This document shows, piece by piece, positions 43,605 through 55,339 of a stretch of DNA of 64,000 nucleotides. The DNA comes from Cyanophora paradoxa. Lineage: Eukaryota; Glaucocystophyceae; Cyanophorales; Cyanophoraceae. A program made the position numbers and the translations under genes. Under the pieces are notes generated by a model. The model saw only the letters and a program-made list of their open reading frames with translations, was not told where the DNA came from and searched no databases. Every line of letters starts with the position of its first letter. Within the stretch, counting starts at the first letter, position 1. The stretch lies in NCBI GenBank assembly GCA_004431415.1, contig QPMI01000039.1:620001-684000 (forward strand). The letters run 5' to 3'.

Positions 43605-46600
43605 ATGGTGCGGCGGAGGCCGCGGTGGGCGTGGTGGTGCTGCGGCCTCGTCCTCCTCGTCGGCCTCGCGGCGCACCTTGGCTCGGGCCTCTTCGTCAAC
43701 AGCCCAGCGCGGCGGGCTAGCGGAGACGATGCGGTCCGCTCCGAGAGCCCGGCCGCGGGCGCACAGCAGCGCGGGGCCGCAAGCGGCCCGCTCGCGGTCC
43801 GGCCTGCGGCGCGGGCGCGCGGCCAGGCGTTCCATGTGACGCGCGCCGAGGCATACTCGCACGCGGCCTTTTCGGCGCGGCGGGAGGGCGGCGGCGGCGA
43901 CGCGCATCGGCACACGTCGGCCCTCGCGCTCGACGGCGCGGGGCCGGCCCCGCGCCCCTCGCTCAGCTTCTCCTACTGGGGCGCGCGCACCCGTTTCTGC
44001 TTCGAGGCGCGCACGCCGATTCCCGCGGCCGCCCCGCCCGCCCAGCGCCTATCTTCAGCTGACGCGCCGGCCCCGCCCGCCCGCAGAACCTGACCGACAC
44101 GCCCCTAGAGCCGCGCCGGCGTTTCGACCTCTTCGGCGTGCTCGACGGCGCTGCTTTCGGCTCCCAATGCGCCTTCGCGAACGACTTCGAGCTCCAGTGG
44201 GGCGACGCCGCCTGCGGGGCGCGCGACGACGTCCTCGCCCACTTCGTGTACCCCGTCGACGGATTCCCCCGCCTCACCCTCTCCGGCTCCCTCGTACCCC
44301 GCCCCTCTCCCTCCTCGGGCGACTCGGGCGAGGTCTCCCTGGTGCGCCCGGCCCCCTTGGAGCGAAACCTCCCCGCTCGGATTCAATCCCGCGCGCCGCA
44401 GGTCGTGTGGCACCTGGTGCAGGCGGAGGACGAGAGCCTCGCGGGGGCTCGAACCCTCGACTCCGGCGCCTTCTCCGTCCGCGGGGGGTCCCTCCTCCAC
44501 GGCCGCGCCTCCCTCCCCCCCGCGGGGGTACGCGTCGAGAATTTCGCGGGACGTTCGGTCGTGGGCCTCATCGTGCGGCACGCGGCGCGGGCGCCGGCGG
44601 CGCCGGGCGCGGCCTCCGCCGCCGGCGGCCGCCTCCGCCTCGCCGACGCGATCGAGCTCCGGTTCGCCTCCGCCGCCTCCGAAGCCGAGGAGGACCCGGC
44701 GGGGCGCGAGGCGGCGGCGTCGGGCTCGAGGAGTTCCGATCCGGCGGCGCCCGAGGCCCCGCCCTGGGCCCCGCCCGCCCCCGTCGGGCCCGGCATGGCG
44801 CCGGGGTACTTCGACCCGAAGCGCCCCAGCCTCGTCCGCGCCTGCGACGCCGCCCGCTACAAGTCCAGGGGGGTTACCCGCGACTCCTTCGCGAAGCTGT
44901 TCGAGGGGTACACCGTCTGGAGCATGGACCTCCGTGCGCTGCGCCCCTGGCCCGCGCCCCCTTGCTCTGCTCGCCGCCTGAAGGCGTACCCCCCGGACAG
45001 ACGCGGCGCCGATCATGTGCAGCGCGGAGGTCTATGAGCACATGGGCATGCGCGTCGACGTGCGCCGCGTGCCCCCGTGACCTCACCTCCTGAGAGCGCA
45101 TTTCCAAACCGATGCGATCTGATCCGAGCCGGACAGGCCCAGATCGACTCGGTGACGTGCCGCCACTACAGGGGCCGGCGCGTCTGCGGCGAGGACCTCA
45201 AGGTGCCGTACCCCCCGCTTCGATTGATGTACCCCCCTGAAGTATCCCTACCCCTCAGGTCTTCTCGATGAACGACGGGGCGGGCGTCGGCATCGACGTC
45301 TGCCCCCACCGCCTCCGCAGGCGCGCCTTCGCCCCCTCCCCTCCCGTCTCCCTTCTTCTCGTACCCCTCACACGCGGTTCGTTTTCGACGCAGGGAGTTC
45401 TTCGACGCGTACAAGGAGGACCCCCGCATGCAGCGGGCGCGCCCGTACCCCCCGCGCTTCCCCCCCTCGAACACCCTAACGCTCTACCCCCAGGCGGACG
45501 TCTTCGTGTGCTCGCACCCGGCGGCCAACTGCGAGCTCTTCCTCCCCTTCAACCGGTCCGCTACCCCCGCCTCCCCCCCCCCCTTCACCGTCTCACCTGA
45601 GGGCCCCGGGGCAGGTCGATGGTTGTGTACGCAACGACGCGGCTGGAGTTCGGGCGGCACGACGACAACATTGACTGGCGCTGGCGCTACGAGGCGGACG
45701 AGGAGACCGCCGACGAGCGCTGGCGCCACTGGGTCGCCTCTCTCCGCCGCGTCCGCCCCGCCCCGCCCCGCCCCGTCCCGCCCCGCCGCCCCTGTGCCCC
45801 GCGCGCTTCGTCTCGTGCGAAACGCTCGCCTCTGCTCTCGCCCTCAGATCGCGGCGGACCCGCGGAACACTGTGGCCGCCAACAGGTCCGCGCGCCCCCC
45901 TTCGCCTTCTCATCCTCCTCCTCTCCTCAAGGAAGCCTCGCAGCCTGTTCGACGCGCTGTACATAAGGCACCACACGGGCATCCCCGCCACCTACATCCC
46001 CTCCTGGTTCGAGGCTCCGCTCCAGGCCGGGCGGGCCGGACCGGCGGCCCGTTAACGTAACGTCGCCGCGTACCCCCGGCAGGTGCGGGTACACGGCGCG
46101 GGAGGCGGCGGAGCGGCCGCGGGCGCCCCGCGCCGAGATCGTCGTCGTCCCCAACCGCATCAACACCCTCGTCCGCGCCCCGCCGCCCCGCCCCGCCCCT
46201 GTTCGATCGGGCTGGATCCCAGCGCTCTGACGCCGCTGCGTGCGCAGGGCCACGTGCCGGGGGAGCGCTGGCGGCACCCCCTCTTCTCCTCCCTGGACCG
46301 ATGGTACCTCCAGTCTCGCCCGGCCCTTCTCTCTCTCCGCGGCCCCCGCCTCAGCCTCGGCGGCGCCGCGCAGGATGCGGCGGCACCAGTCCCGCACGGG
46401 GCGCCTCCACGACATCCGCTTCCTCAACGAGCTGTACCCCCGCGGCTACGAGTTCGCCGTGCGCCGTACCCCCGCCTGCCAGGATCCCTACCCCTCCCCT
46501 CCGAGCCGCCCGTACCCCCGCAGGACCTCGCCTCCCACCCGGCCATGGTCGCCATCCCCTACCAGGCGAGCCGTACCCCCCGTTCACTCCTTCCCCCTCG

Positions 46601-47570
46601 CCCCTCTTTCGCGTCTGATACACTCCGAAGCTCTCCCTCATGTCCTTTTTTGAATACTACCGCGTCGGTGCGGCCCCGTACCCCCCTAAGCCGTACCCAA
46701 ACTGAGCGCGCGTACCCCCTCCAGGCGTGCCGATGTTCTTCCCCTCCATCGCCCTCCTCACCCAGTGGGAGACCGACTACGGCCTGCGCGTACCCTGTAC
46801 CCCCCCCCATTCCCCTACCCCCCTCCCGCTCATTCCCCCCCCTGCAGGACGTGGGAGCGGGTGTACGGGCACCCGGAGCCGCAGGCGGCGCCCTTCACGC
46901 CCTACGACCCCAACGCCGCCTCCTGCGAGGGTTAGTGGCTATGTAGCCGCTCCCGCCTCTTTTCTCGTCTCGCCGACGGGCTTTCCCCGCCTCCTCGCAG
47001 ACTTCGTCTACTGGCTCCAGTACGCGGACTTCTACAGGTACCGCCCCTCATCGCCCCTTAGGGCCTGGAGCGGCCCGCCCCGCGGCCCGCTGAACAGCCG
47101 GGCCGGACGACTACAGGTGGCCCCACCTCACCTACTTCGACTCCTGGGAGCACCTCTTGCACCTCCTGGACACCGCAGACCTTCCCGGTACCCCCCGGCT
47201 CTCACCCCTCCGCTTCCCTTCCTGATTCGACCCAGCGATCTCGGCGGCAATGCGTGCCGAGAACGAGTGCGTCGAGCTGCAGATCCTCGAGTCCTGGCGC
47301 GACGGTACCCCCCTCTCTTCCCCCCCCACTTTCCCCGCCTTCGCCTCACGCCCGGCCCAGTAATGTCCCGCGCATTCGGGAAGGACCCCCCCGGCTCCCG
47401 GCAGGTGCCCTCCTCCAACTTTTGCCTGCGGCTGCCGGTGCCTCCTTCCCCCCGCCCGACGCGCGCCGGGTACACGCCAGATCCCGCGCGAGTTCTACCA
47501 GGCCCTGCGCGAGCAGGGGTACGAGCGCCCGCCCATCGACTCGAACCCCGACTGCTGGCCCGACTCCTGA
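43605..47570 (+). CDS. Type II membrane protein, possible glycosyltransferase
   Basis: ATG 43605: MVRRRPRWAWWCCGLVLLVG is a short basic cytosolic tail plus signal anchor, as in Golgi enzymes. A roughly 400-residue lumenal stem follows (NLTDTPLEPRRRFDLFGVLD; FVYPVDGFPRLTLSGSLVP). The conserved-looking C-terminal half is spread over many small exons: IMCSAEVYEHMGMRVDV, ADVFVCSHPAANCELFLPFN, MVVYATTRLEFGR, RHHTGIPATYIPSWF, IVVVPNRINTL, FLNELYPRGYEFA, DLASHPAMVAIPYQ, SFFEYYRVG|VPMFFPSIALL and TWERVYGHPEPQ. The HP-x(6)-PYQ then SFFE-x(5)-P-x-FFPS series resembles the acceptor/donor half of exostosin-like and GT-B glycosyltransferases. End is SNPDCWPDS, TGA 47,568-47,570. Many donors are GTACCCCC. 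Enzyme class is inference. Confidence 0.6.
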
Positions 47571-47827
47571 GGGGGGTACCGGTGCCGCCAGCTCGCCCCT
47601 CCGCTTCCCACCCCCTCTCCGCCTCCCCGGCGCTGCGCCGAGCCCACCGCCGCACCCCTCCCGACCATTTCCCCCTCCCCCGCTCTCAGTTTCGCTTTAG
47701 TTTGCCAATACTTTGCACTGCTCAAGTCCGCTACGCTGCGATTCGACGGGTTGGTTGCACGCACTAACATGAACGCTTCGTTCGCTCCCCTCCTCTCCGC
47801 CGGGGCGCCAGAAGCCCGCGCCGGGCC

Positions 47828-49590
47828 TCAGCGCTTCTTGAGGGCGAGGACGGACCCGACGACGGCGGCGGCCGCCAGGGCGCTCGCCAGGTTCACCTGA
47901 GCCGGAGACGGGGCGTGAGGCCTGGGAAGGCCCCGGGCCCCCGGGCGAGGTCGCGCCGCCCCACCTGAACGTTGACGAAGGGGATCGTGAAGAGCGGCGT
48001 CTCGAAGAAGGCTGCTGGGAGGGGAGGGGGCGGCGATGTCAGGCGAGGGCGAGGGAGAGGGGAGAGGGGCGCGGGGCGCGGGGGGCGCACTGGAGGAGCG
48101 CTTGAGGAGGAGGCCCTTCTCGGCGGCCCGCTTGTGCATCCGCCTGCGCGCGCGCGGGGGGGGCCGGCCCGTCGGCCCTCGTCCGGGGGAAGGCGGCGAG
48201 GGCGAGGCGAGGCCCACTCACCGGATGAGCTCGGAGGTCGACACGTAGCCGATCTTGTACCCGGGCTGTCGCGGGAAGGAGGTCGGGAGCGGCTCGATGC
48301 TGAGCGCGCGGGCGCGCAGGCGGGGGAGCGGTGGGTGCGCGCCCGGCGCGCACCTCGTCCTTGACGGAGGCCGGGCACTTCTCGGCGAGGCCCCACACGC
48401 TGCACCCGCACGCGATCTCCTGCACCTTTGAGCGGGGAGCGTCGTTGGATTTGATCCCGACGAGCCACAGCAAAGACGGGCGGAGGTCCCCTGCACCTTC
48501 GAGGAGGAGGACGACGCGCAGCCGCACACGCCGCCGGCCTTGCCCGCACAGTTGCACGACGGACCACACTTGCACGACGGGCCGCACTGGCAGCCCTTCG
48601 CCTCGGCGCCGGCCTTGGGCGGGCAGGCGCACACGCCGCCAGACTTGCCCGCACAGCTGCGCGCTTTCCGTCAACGAAGGCTGCCCGCCTGCCCGCTCGG
48701 CCACACGCACTTGCACGACGGGCCGCACTGGCAGCCCTTCGCCTCGGCGCCGGCCTTGGGCGGGCAGGCGCACACGCCGCCAGACTTGCCCGCACAGCTG
48801 CGCGCTTTCCGTCAACGAAGGCTGCCCGCCTGCCCGCTCGGCCACACGCACTTGCACGACGGGCCGCACTGGCAGCCCTTCGCCTCGGCGCCGGCCTTGG
48901 GCGGGCAGGCGCACACGCCGCCAGACTTGCCCGCACAGCTGCGCGCTTTCCGTCAACGAAGGCTGCCCGCCTGCCCGCTCGGCCACACGCACTTGCACGA
49001 CGGGCCGCACTGGCAGCCCTTCGCCTCGGCGCCGGCCTTGGGCGGGCAGGCGCACACGCCACCAGACTTGCCCGCACAGCTGCGCGCTTTCCGTCAGCAA
49101 CTGCCGCCTGCTCGCGCGCTCGCTCGGCCACACGCACTTGCACGATGGGCCGCACTGGCAGCCCTTCGCCTCGGCGCCGGCCTTGGGCGGGCAGGCGCAC
49201 ACGCCGCCAGACTTGCCCGCACAGCTGCGCGCTTTCCGTCAGCGACGGCCGTCTGCCCGCCCGCTCGGCCACACGCACTTGCACGACGGGCCGCACTGGC
49301 AGCCCTTCGCCTCGGCGCCGGCCTTGGGAGGGCAGGCGCACACGCCGCCAGACTTGCCCGCGCAGCTGCGCGCTTTCCGTCAGCGAAGGCTGCACGCTCG
49401 CGCGCTTGCTCGCAACACGCACTTGCACGACGGGCCGCACTGGCATGCCTTGGACCCCAGCAGGCCGGCCTGGACGAAGTTCAGCTTTGCGCGCCGGCTA
49501 GCCGCCTCTTCGGGTCGTCGAAAACCGGGCGACGGGGGCCGATCGCACCTGCTTTGCCTTCTCATGAACGTGAGCTACGACGGCGTCCAT
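47828..49590 (-). CDS. Metallothionein-like protein made of tandem duplicated exons, with a C-terminal hydrophobic tail
   Basis: ATG 49,590 starts MDAVVAHVHEKAKQ, then an intron (GTGCGATCGG...CGCAAAG) into LNFVQAGLLGSKA. The body is seven CQCGPSC modules. Full modules encode 29 residues with Cys spacing CxCx3CxCx7CxC (CQCGPSCNC, then CAC, then PPKAGAEAKG). Each is one 87-bp exon separated by near-identical 54-bp introns (GTGCGTGTGG...GCGCGCAG) that split the AA|C codon. The last module is intronless and has an extra CKCGPSCNC. Later exons give VQEIACGCSVWGLAEKCPAS, PGYKIGYVSTSELIR, RMHKRAAEKGLLLKR and FFETPLFTIPFVNVQ. The end is VNLASALAAAAVVGSVLALK, a probable membrane segment, with KKR at the C-terminus (TGA 47,828-47,830). 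Binding of Cu/Zn/Cd-type metals is inferred from the Cys pattern. The exact join before PGYKIGYV is unresolved. Confidence 0.75.
48540..49460 (-). repeat. 141-bp exon-plus-intron tandem array, seven units
   Basis: GCCGCACTGG (part of the CGPSC codons on the minus strand) occurs at 48,581, 48,722, 48,863, 49,004, 49,149, 49,290 and 49,434, giving spacings of 141, 141, 141, 145, 141 and 144. Within units 2-4 both exon and intron are almost identical, so amplification is recent. Units towards the 5' end of the gene have more intron differences. Confidence 0.92.
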
Positions 49591-49912
49591 CGCATTCTTT
49601 CCGCCAGCGAACGGATCTAAGATGTCGTCGCCGTACGCGTCAGATTGGCCGCGAGACGTGAGTCGCGTACGGGACCGGACGACCCGCGAAAGCGCTGCTC
49701 ACCCGATCCGAGCTGCGATACGGCCGGGCATTTCTTCGCCGCCTCGCTCCAGAGGCCGCAGCCTGCAGGACCGCGTCAGCGACGTCCGCGGCGCCGCTGC
49801 GGTTGCATCGGTACCGCGGCATGCAATCGAGCGTGCTTACCGCACGGGATCTCTTGGACCTTGCCCGACATTCTAGTTCTCGCTGAAGTTCGCTCGCGAC
49901 GGGTACACTGCG
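49591..49912. promoter_or_regulatory. Divergent promoter region, metallothionein-like and mTERF genes
   Basis: A 322-bp gap between divergent start codons. It is less C-rich than the coding neighbours and contains GCGCGT/ACGCGTC-type words (CCGTACGCGTCAG). I see no certain metal-response element, only a possible TGCxxxC-like word by chance. Confidence 0.4.
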
Positions 49913-52181
49913 ATGGCGGCCAGCTTCGCGACGTGCTTCGCGGCCTGCACGCCTCCGTGCCGCTCCGGTAGCTTGGCGGCATCTGCCTGGCTACCTCCGC
50001 GCGCGGAGCTCGCCGTCCAGCCGGCGCGACGGATTCTAGGCGCTCGGTCAGTGTGGGCTGGCTCGCCGGTGACCGCTCGGGCCTTCGTCGGCAGGAGACG
50101 CGTCTGTCGCTTGCGCTGGCAACAAGCCGGAGCGGCGCCCCCGCCGCCCGCACTCGCACCCGTCCGAGCCGCTAGAACCGACGGCGATGAGACGAGCGCC
50201 GACGGAGAGGCGGGGCACCTTAAGACGCAGCAGCCGCGTGCGGAGCCCGCAGACGTTCCGGAGGACATGGAGTACGATCCGGCGTCGGTCGCGGCCGCCC
50301 AGAAGCTCGCGTCGACGTACTCGGTGCGCTTCGCCCGCGTGCCTGCCGCCACGCCCCCGGCGTCGAGCGCGGCCGCAGGTGTATCCGAAGCTCTCCGAAG
50401 AAGTCGCGAGCATGCTGAAGACCGGCCTGGGATTCTCGGACGAGGACTGCGAGACGGTGGTGCAGCTGTGCCCTCGCCTCGCGTGGGTGCCCCCCTGGCG
50501 GGTGCGCGGCGGCCCTGCGCATGCAGCCCCGCGCGAGCACGCCCGAGCAGCGCTCGCAGGTGGCAGAGGTGCTGGACCTGCTCTCCGTCGCCGGCTTCTC
50601 GAGCCGGCGCTCGCTGAAGCACACCGTGCTGCGCGGGCCCGAGGTCCTCGCCCGCAGCCTCGACGAGCTCCACTTCATCTGCGCCCTCGTCCAGGCCAGC
50701 CGCCCCCGCGCGCCGCCCGCAGCGAAGCGATCCTCGCCTGATTCGATCCGGCGCAGGGCCTCGGGGCGCGCACCGAGGCCGAGTTCCACCGCATATGGCG
50801 CACCAACCCGGGCCTCCTCACCCTCAACTACGAGGTAGCCCCCTCCTATCGATATCCCCGCGCTCCCGCCCGCCCGGCCGCCGCCTCCGCCGCTGCCGCC
50901 GCCGCCGACGCGCGCCGCCGCAGTCGCAGGTGCGACCCGTCCTCGAGATCCTGCTCACGCTCGGCGTCGACCTCAAGCACATGCTCGGTACCCCCCTGTC
51001 GCCCGTCCTCCTCTTTGTATCGCCGTACCCCCCCGAGCCGCCCCGCAGGCTCGGCGCGGGTGCTGAACCACGGCCTCGATTTCCTCCAGTGGAAGATCGA
51101 GCACCTGCGGGACCTCGGGATCGACGGCCTCCTCCTGACCCGAACCCTCAACCGCTGCCCCCAGGCCGTCGAGTACTGGTCCGCCCCGTATCCCCCGCCT
51201 CCTTCTCCCCCCTTCAGAAAAAGACGAGCGAAAAAAAGGTACACGGCGGGCCCGATGGTCGCGTACCTCCGCGAGCTCGGCTGTGTCGAGGAGGACGTCA
51301 TCCAGATCGTTTACAAGGTGCCCCAGTACCCCCATCCCTCCCCGCGCGAGCCAGGTACCCCCGCTCAGCAACCCCCCCCCCCCTCCCGCGCAGTACCCCC
51401 GGATCGTGATGCTGAGCACGCGGAGCGTGACGCCCAAGGTGGCGTTCCTGCAGGGGCTGGGCCTCCGCGGGGACGCCCTGGTCCGGACCCTCCGCCGCTG
51501 GCCCCAGATCCTCTCGTGCAGCCTGGAGGGCAAGATCGTGCCGGCGCTGCGGGCGCTCCAGGCGGCGGGGCTGGCCCGCGCCGACCTGCTCGCGGTCATC
51601 CGCCAGAAGCCGGCGCTGCTGGGGCTCTCGGTCGAGCGCCGCCTCGCGCCCCGCATCGAGGCCCTCAGGCGCGCCGGGTTCGAGGGCCCCCTCCTCACCC
51701 GCGTCCTCAAGAGCGCCCCCGGCATCCTCGAGCGGCGCCTCGAGGAGACGCTGCCCGCCAAGCTCGCGTTCCTCCTCGAGCGGGGGTACACCCTCTCCGA
51801 CGTCGCGGCGATGCCGGTCGCCCTGACGACGAGCCTCGAGCGCCGCGTCCGGCCCCGCCTCCTCTTCCTCGAGGCCCGCGGCATCCGCCGCGGACTCTCC
51901 CAGGCCCGCACTCTCCCGCGTACCCCCTCCCCGCTCCCCGTTCCCCCGGAGCGAACGTACCCTCGCAGGTGGTGCCCCCCACGGACGCCGGGTTCGCGGA
52001 GCGCGTGGCCCGCGTACCTCTCCACGAGTATGCCGCCTTCGTGCAGGGCCTTCCCCCCCTCCAACCGCCGGCCCCCCGGGCCCGCATGCGCAGAGGCTCG
52101 GCGGCCAGCAATGATGTAGACCCGGACGCTCCCCTGCTGCACGCCCGGGGCCCCGACCCCCTCCCCCTTGAGCTCCACTGA
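49913..52181 (+). CDS. mTERF-family organellar protein
   Basis: ATG 49913 begins MAASFATCFAACTPPCRSGS. The first 100 residues are Ala/Arg/Ser-rich with VTARAFVGRR, compatible with an organelle leader; the ARAF could be the Phe site of a bipartite signal/transit peptide. From about 50,380, helix-helix modules of about 35 residues follow (LSEEVASMLKTGLGFSDEDC, VVQLCPRLAW; LEILLTLGVDLKHML; LGLRGDALVRTLRRWPQILS; LLAVIRQKPALLGLSVERRL; LLTRVLKSAPGILERRL; ERGYTLSDVAAMPVALTTSL). The L-x-x-P and P-x-(I/L)-L signatures at repeat ends are characteristic of mTERF repeats, which bind nucleic acid in mitochondria or plastids and act in transcription, splicing or rRNA maturation. It ends GPDPLPLELH, TGA 52,179-52,181. 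Introns show GTACCCCC donors. Plastid or mitochondrion cannot be decided here. Confidence 0.85.
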
Positions 52182-52732
52182 AGCTTCAAAGAAAAGATCA
52201 AATTCGAAACTCCAATCTCACCACAACAGGACTCGCGCATAGCTACAGACTGCTCGCGCATATACATTTACTGCAAGCGATATACCAAATAACATGAAAT
52301 TCTGGACTATTAAAAGGACGGCTCTATAAGTCGGTACAAGCAGCGGACTTGGCCCGACGACAACATAAACGAAGAGATGTACTCCAGAGGCCTAGCGATC
52401 CATAGAAAAAGAGGACACGAACTAATAGACATCAAGAGGCGACACATAGAGAACATCTCAGAGGAATCTCACCAAAGCAGCTATGGTTTGCTGCCACTGT
52501 ATGTACACTGCGGGTGTTGAAAGAGACCCACGAAAATAGATGAAACAGACGCAGGCTAAACGCCTATCTGTGTACGTAGTACGTAGTACGTAGATGCACG
52601 CAACAGGAAATCGGGGCGGCCGCCGCCCCGATCGGAGCTTCCAGGCGCCGGGAAGAGGGTACAACAGTGCCGGCGCCTGAGCCCCGGGGGGCCGCGGCGG
52701 TGCCGCCCGCTGCAACGGGCTAAAGAAAAGGC
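52182..52732. other. Convergent 3' intergenic region, AT-richer
   Basis: Between the mTERF stop and the stop of the minus-strand coiled-coil gene. It is A-rich on the plus strand (52,190-52,460) and contains TACGTAGTACGTAGTACGTA (about 52,574-52,594), a short palindromic repeat. No gene seen. Confidence 0.55.
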
Positions 52733-54263
52733 TCATACGGGGCCGAAGGGGGAGGGGCGGCGGCCGGGGCCGCCGACGCCGTCGAAGCGGCCCTCGGAGC
52801 TGGTGCGCTGGAGCTCGAAGTGGCCGAGGCCGAACTTGCCGCCGCGGGAGAGGGCCGAGCACGGGCTCGAGAGGGCCGAGGTCAGGCCCCGCGTGCACGC
52901 CGACGAGGCCCCGCTCGAGCCCAGCTGCCCCAGATCGCCCGACGAGCCGAACTGCGCCGCCCCAAAGCGCCCCTGGCCGTTCTCGCTGAGCCGCCGGCGC
53001 AGGACCGTGATCACGTCTGCGGGCGGGCGGGCTCAGCGCGCGCGCGCGCGCGCGCGCCGGGCGGGCGGGAGGGCGCAGCGCAGCGGACCGTCGCGCTCGG
53101 CAAGCTGGTCGGCAAGGCTCTTGTTCTCGGCCTCGAGGCGCTTAAGCTGCGCGCGCCGGGCGTCGGATGCGGGCGCAGGCGGCGCGGTCGCTATCAAACT
53201 AAAAGAACGCATGCGGCAAGGCGCCGGTTCTATCGGAAGCGGCGGGGCGGGGGCGGGCGGACCTTGTCGGAGCGGGAGCTGCGGGTGCGCATGCTCTCGA
53301 GGCGCTCGAGGGCGCCGAAGAGCTCCTGCTTCACCTTGCAGATCACCTGGGTGAAGCGGCCGCTGCCGCCCTCCTCGTTCACGCTTGTGACCGAGCGGAC
53401 CGAGCCGTCGCACACGGGCTCGCCATCGAAGCCGCTCGCGCCCGGCCCGCGCTCCGACTCGTTCTCCGCCGGCTGGTGCTCCTCATTGCGGTCGAACCGG
53501 TCGAGGAAGTTGTAGATCTCGTACTCGGCCGACTTCGGCGTCGGCAGATCGAGGGCAGAGAGCCGCTGCGCGGCGCGCGGGATAAGTCGGCGCGCCTTCG
53601 CTGAGCAGGGGCGAGCTGTTAGAAGATTAGGTGAACGGACCTTCTTTGAGGTCTGCCCGCAGTTCCCGAGGCACCGCGAAGCCGACGAAACGCGCGAGAG
53701 ACGGGCGGGCGAGAAGTCGGAGGTCAGCGGGACATTGCGGTCGCTGGAGCTGTTCGATGGAGACGGGTTGATCGCAGCTCTCTCGAGTTCAGCAACGCGA
53801 GCTCTCAAGTCCTGGTTCTCCCGCTCCATGATGGAGAGCCGGCGCCGGTGGTCCTCCTCGGCCGACTGGGCCTGGAACTCCAGCGTTCTAATCTCCGCGT
53901 CTTTCGCGACAATTTTGTTTTCGGCTTCCTCCAGCGCCGCCTGCAGCTGCGCAACGGACTCCTTCTTCCGTTCGAGGTCTGCGGCACGCATGGGTGGTAA
54001 GTTCGCCATCGAGTGCATCGTGGGCTCGGCGACCAGCGCACCATCCGAAAGAGACTTGACATGCTCCCTGCAAGATCGAACAAAGTTAGTGAATCAAGGG
54101 ACTGCGGGGCGGGTGCTGGTTGGGTTTGTCACCAGACGGAGGATGGGGTCGAGCCGGCGACTAGCAGCCCACCAGCAGACGACGACGCCGATGACGAAGC
54201 ACTATCGGGGGCACGATCCTCCTCCTTGGGAGCGGACTGGGGGGGAAGGACCAACCCAACCAT
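52733..54263 (-). CDS. Coiled-coil protein, Ser-rich
   Basis: Model from ATG 54,263 (MVGLVLPPQSAPKEEDR; the acceptor CTTGCAG directly before it means upstream exons are possible). An intron GTGACAAACC...GATCTTGCAG splices SSVW to EHVKSLSDGALVAEPTM. A heptad-rich coiled coil follows (MRAADLERKKESVAQLQAAL; IRTLEFQAQSAEEDHRRRLS; MERENQDLRARVAELERA). Further exons: RLIPRAAQRLSALDLPTPKS, YEIYNFLDRFDRNEEHQ, SGRFTQVICKVKQELFGALE and a second coiled coil (LKRLEAENKSLADQLAERDG). The tail is Ser/Gly-rich (SRGGKFGLGHFELQRTSSEG) and stops at 52,733. A (CGCG)n dinucleotide run lies in an intron at about 53,037-53,056. No family recognised; a structural or cytoskeletal role is a guess. Confidence 0.6.
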
Positions 54264-55339
54264 CTGCAAGCGCGGAAGGACAGGTCAGGGCCACAGAAAA
54301 AGTCGAAGGAGCAGGAGACAGGCGTTGAAAGGGTCGCTTTGAAGAGCGAGGGGGGAAGCAACGAAGGCCCTTATGGCGCAATTTGAGGGAGGGCGTCACG
54401 GACCGCGAGGCTGAGGGCCGACATCTTCCTCGGTGCCTCGGGCGAGAGCTTCGGCGATGGACGAGCAACGCCATCCGCTGCAACGAGAACGATGCGCGGG
54501 CTGTTGCGGCCGGAATGAGCCCCGCTGCTGTCAATTCCCTTGTGCGCTGGACGCGCTGGACTGACAGCCCTGGGCGCTTCTACTGCCCCAGCGGCTTGCA
54601 TTGACTCGGCGAGATGGGGCGCCAGGTTGTCGCTGGAGGCACCGGTGGCGGTGCTGGGGGCGGGCCCGAATTGATACCCAACAAGATCGGGCTCCGCGGC
54701 CCCTCTGAAGAGTAACAGGCGATTTGCTGGCGCTACTCCCGCGTTCGGGCGGTGGTGCGCGCAGCCGGCAGAGAGTGCGCAAGCTCTCTTTTTTTGTTCT
54801 GATTGTACCCGGCGGGGTGGTCAGTACCCCCTAGCCCCGCGCGCCGCGCTAGCGCTGGCGTTACGGGGCAGCTGCTCTGAGGTCGAAGGAGTTGGGCCGA
54901 TGATTTCGATGAATCGTGACCCGCGCTGTGCGAGTCGCAGCGAACCGATCGAATGTGAGCGCCCCGTCAAGTGGCGCTCCAGCTTCTCGGCGTCAATCTA
55001 TACCGCTCCAATGACCTGCGATACTGATGCCTCTGCCCGCAGGCTACCGGAACGTCGCGCACAGCGAACCACCGACCAGATCAGCATTCGGCGCGGACGC
55101 GGATGGCGAAGCAGCTTCGATCAGTAGCAGCTGCAGGCAATCATGCCTTTTCCTCCCCGACTGGTTGCCCACTGCCCCTCCTCTTGATGTACGCGTGCGA
55201 TGCCGCGTAGACCATGCGCCAGGTCCCAAGAACTGAGCCTAGTAAGCAGAGCTCGACCGCACATATCGCCGGCGCGCGGAAGGCTTGGCTTCGGCGGCAG
55301 CTTCGTGCGAGCCGGGCACTTTTCCGGCGCACGCGTCGA
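54264..55339. other. Region without a confident gene
   Basis: About 1.1 kb between divergent genes. Minus-strand 5' exons of the coiled-coil gene may extend to about 54,430 (a short frame MSALSLAVRDALPQIAP). A 93-residue minus-strand frame at 55,121-55,402 lacks recognisable features. A C-run promoter-like stretch (GTACCCGGCGGGGTGGTCAG) occurs at about 54,805. Confidence 0.35.

Noticed and set aside
48540-49460. CRISPR-like array (regular repeats of about 141 bp)
   Set aside because: Eukaryotic context, repeat units are coding, and the 'spacers' (introns) are also near-identical.
48331-49661. Plus-strand repeat proteins of 370-430 residues over the metallothionein array
   Set aside because: Antisense of the Cys modules. 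The minus-strand reading gives regular Cys spacing, consistent splice phases and a start and stop.
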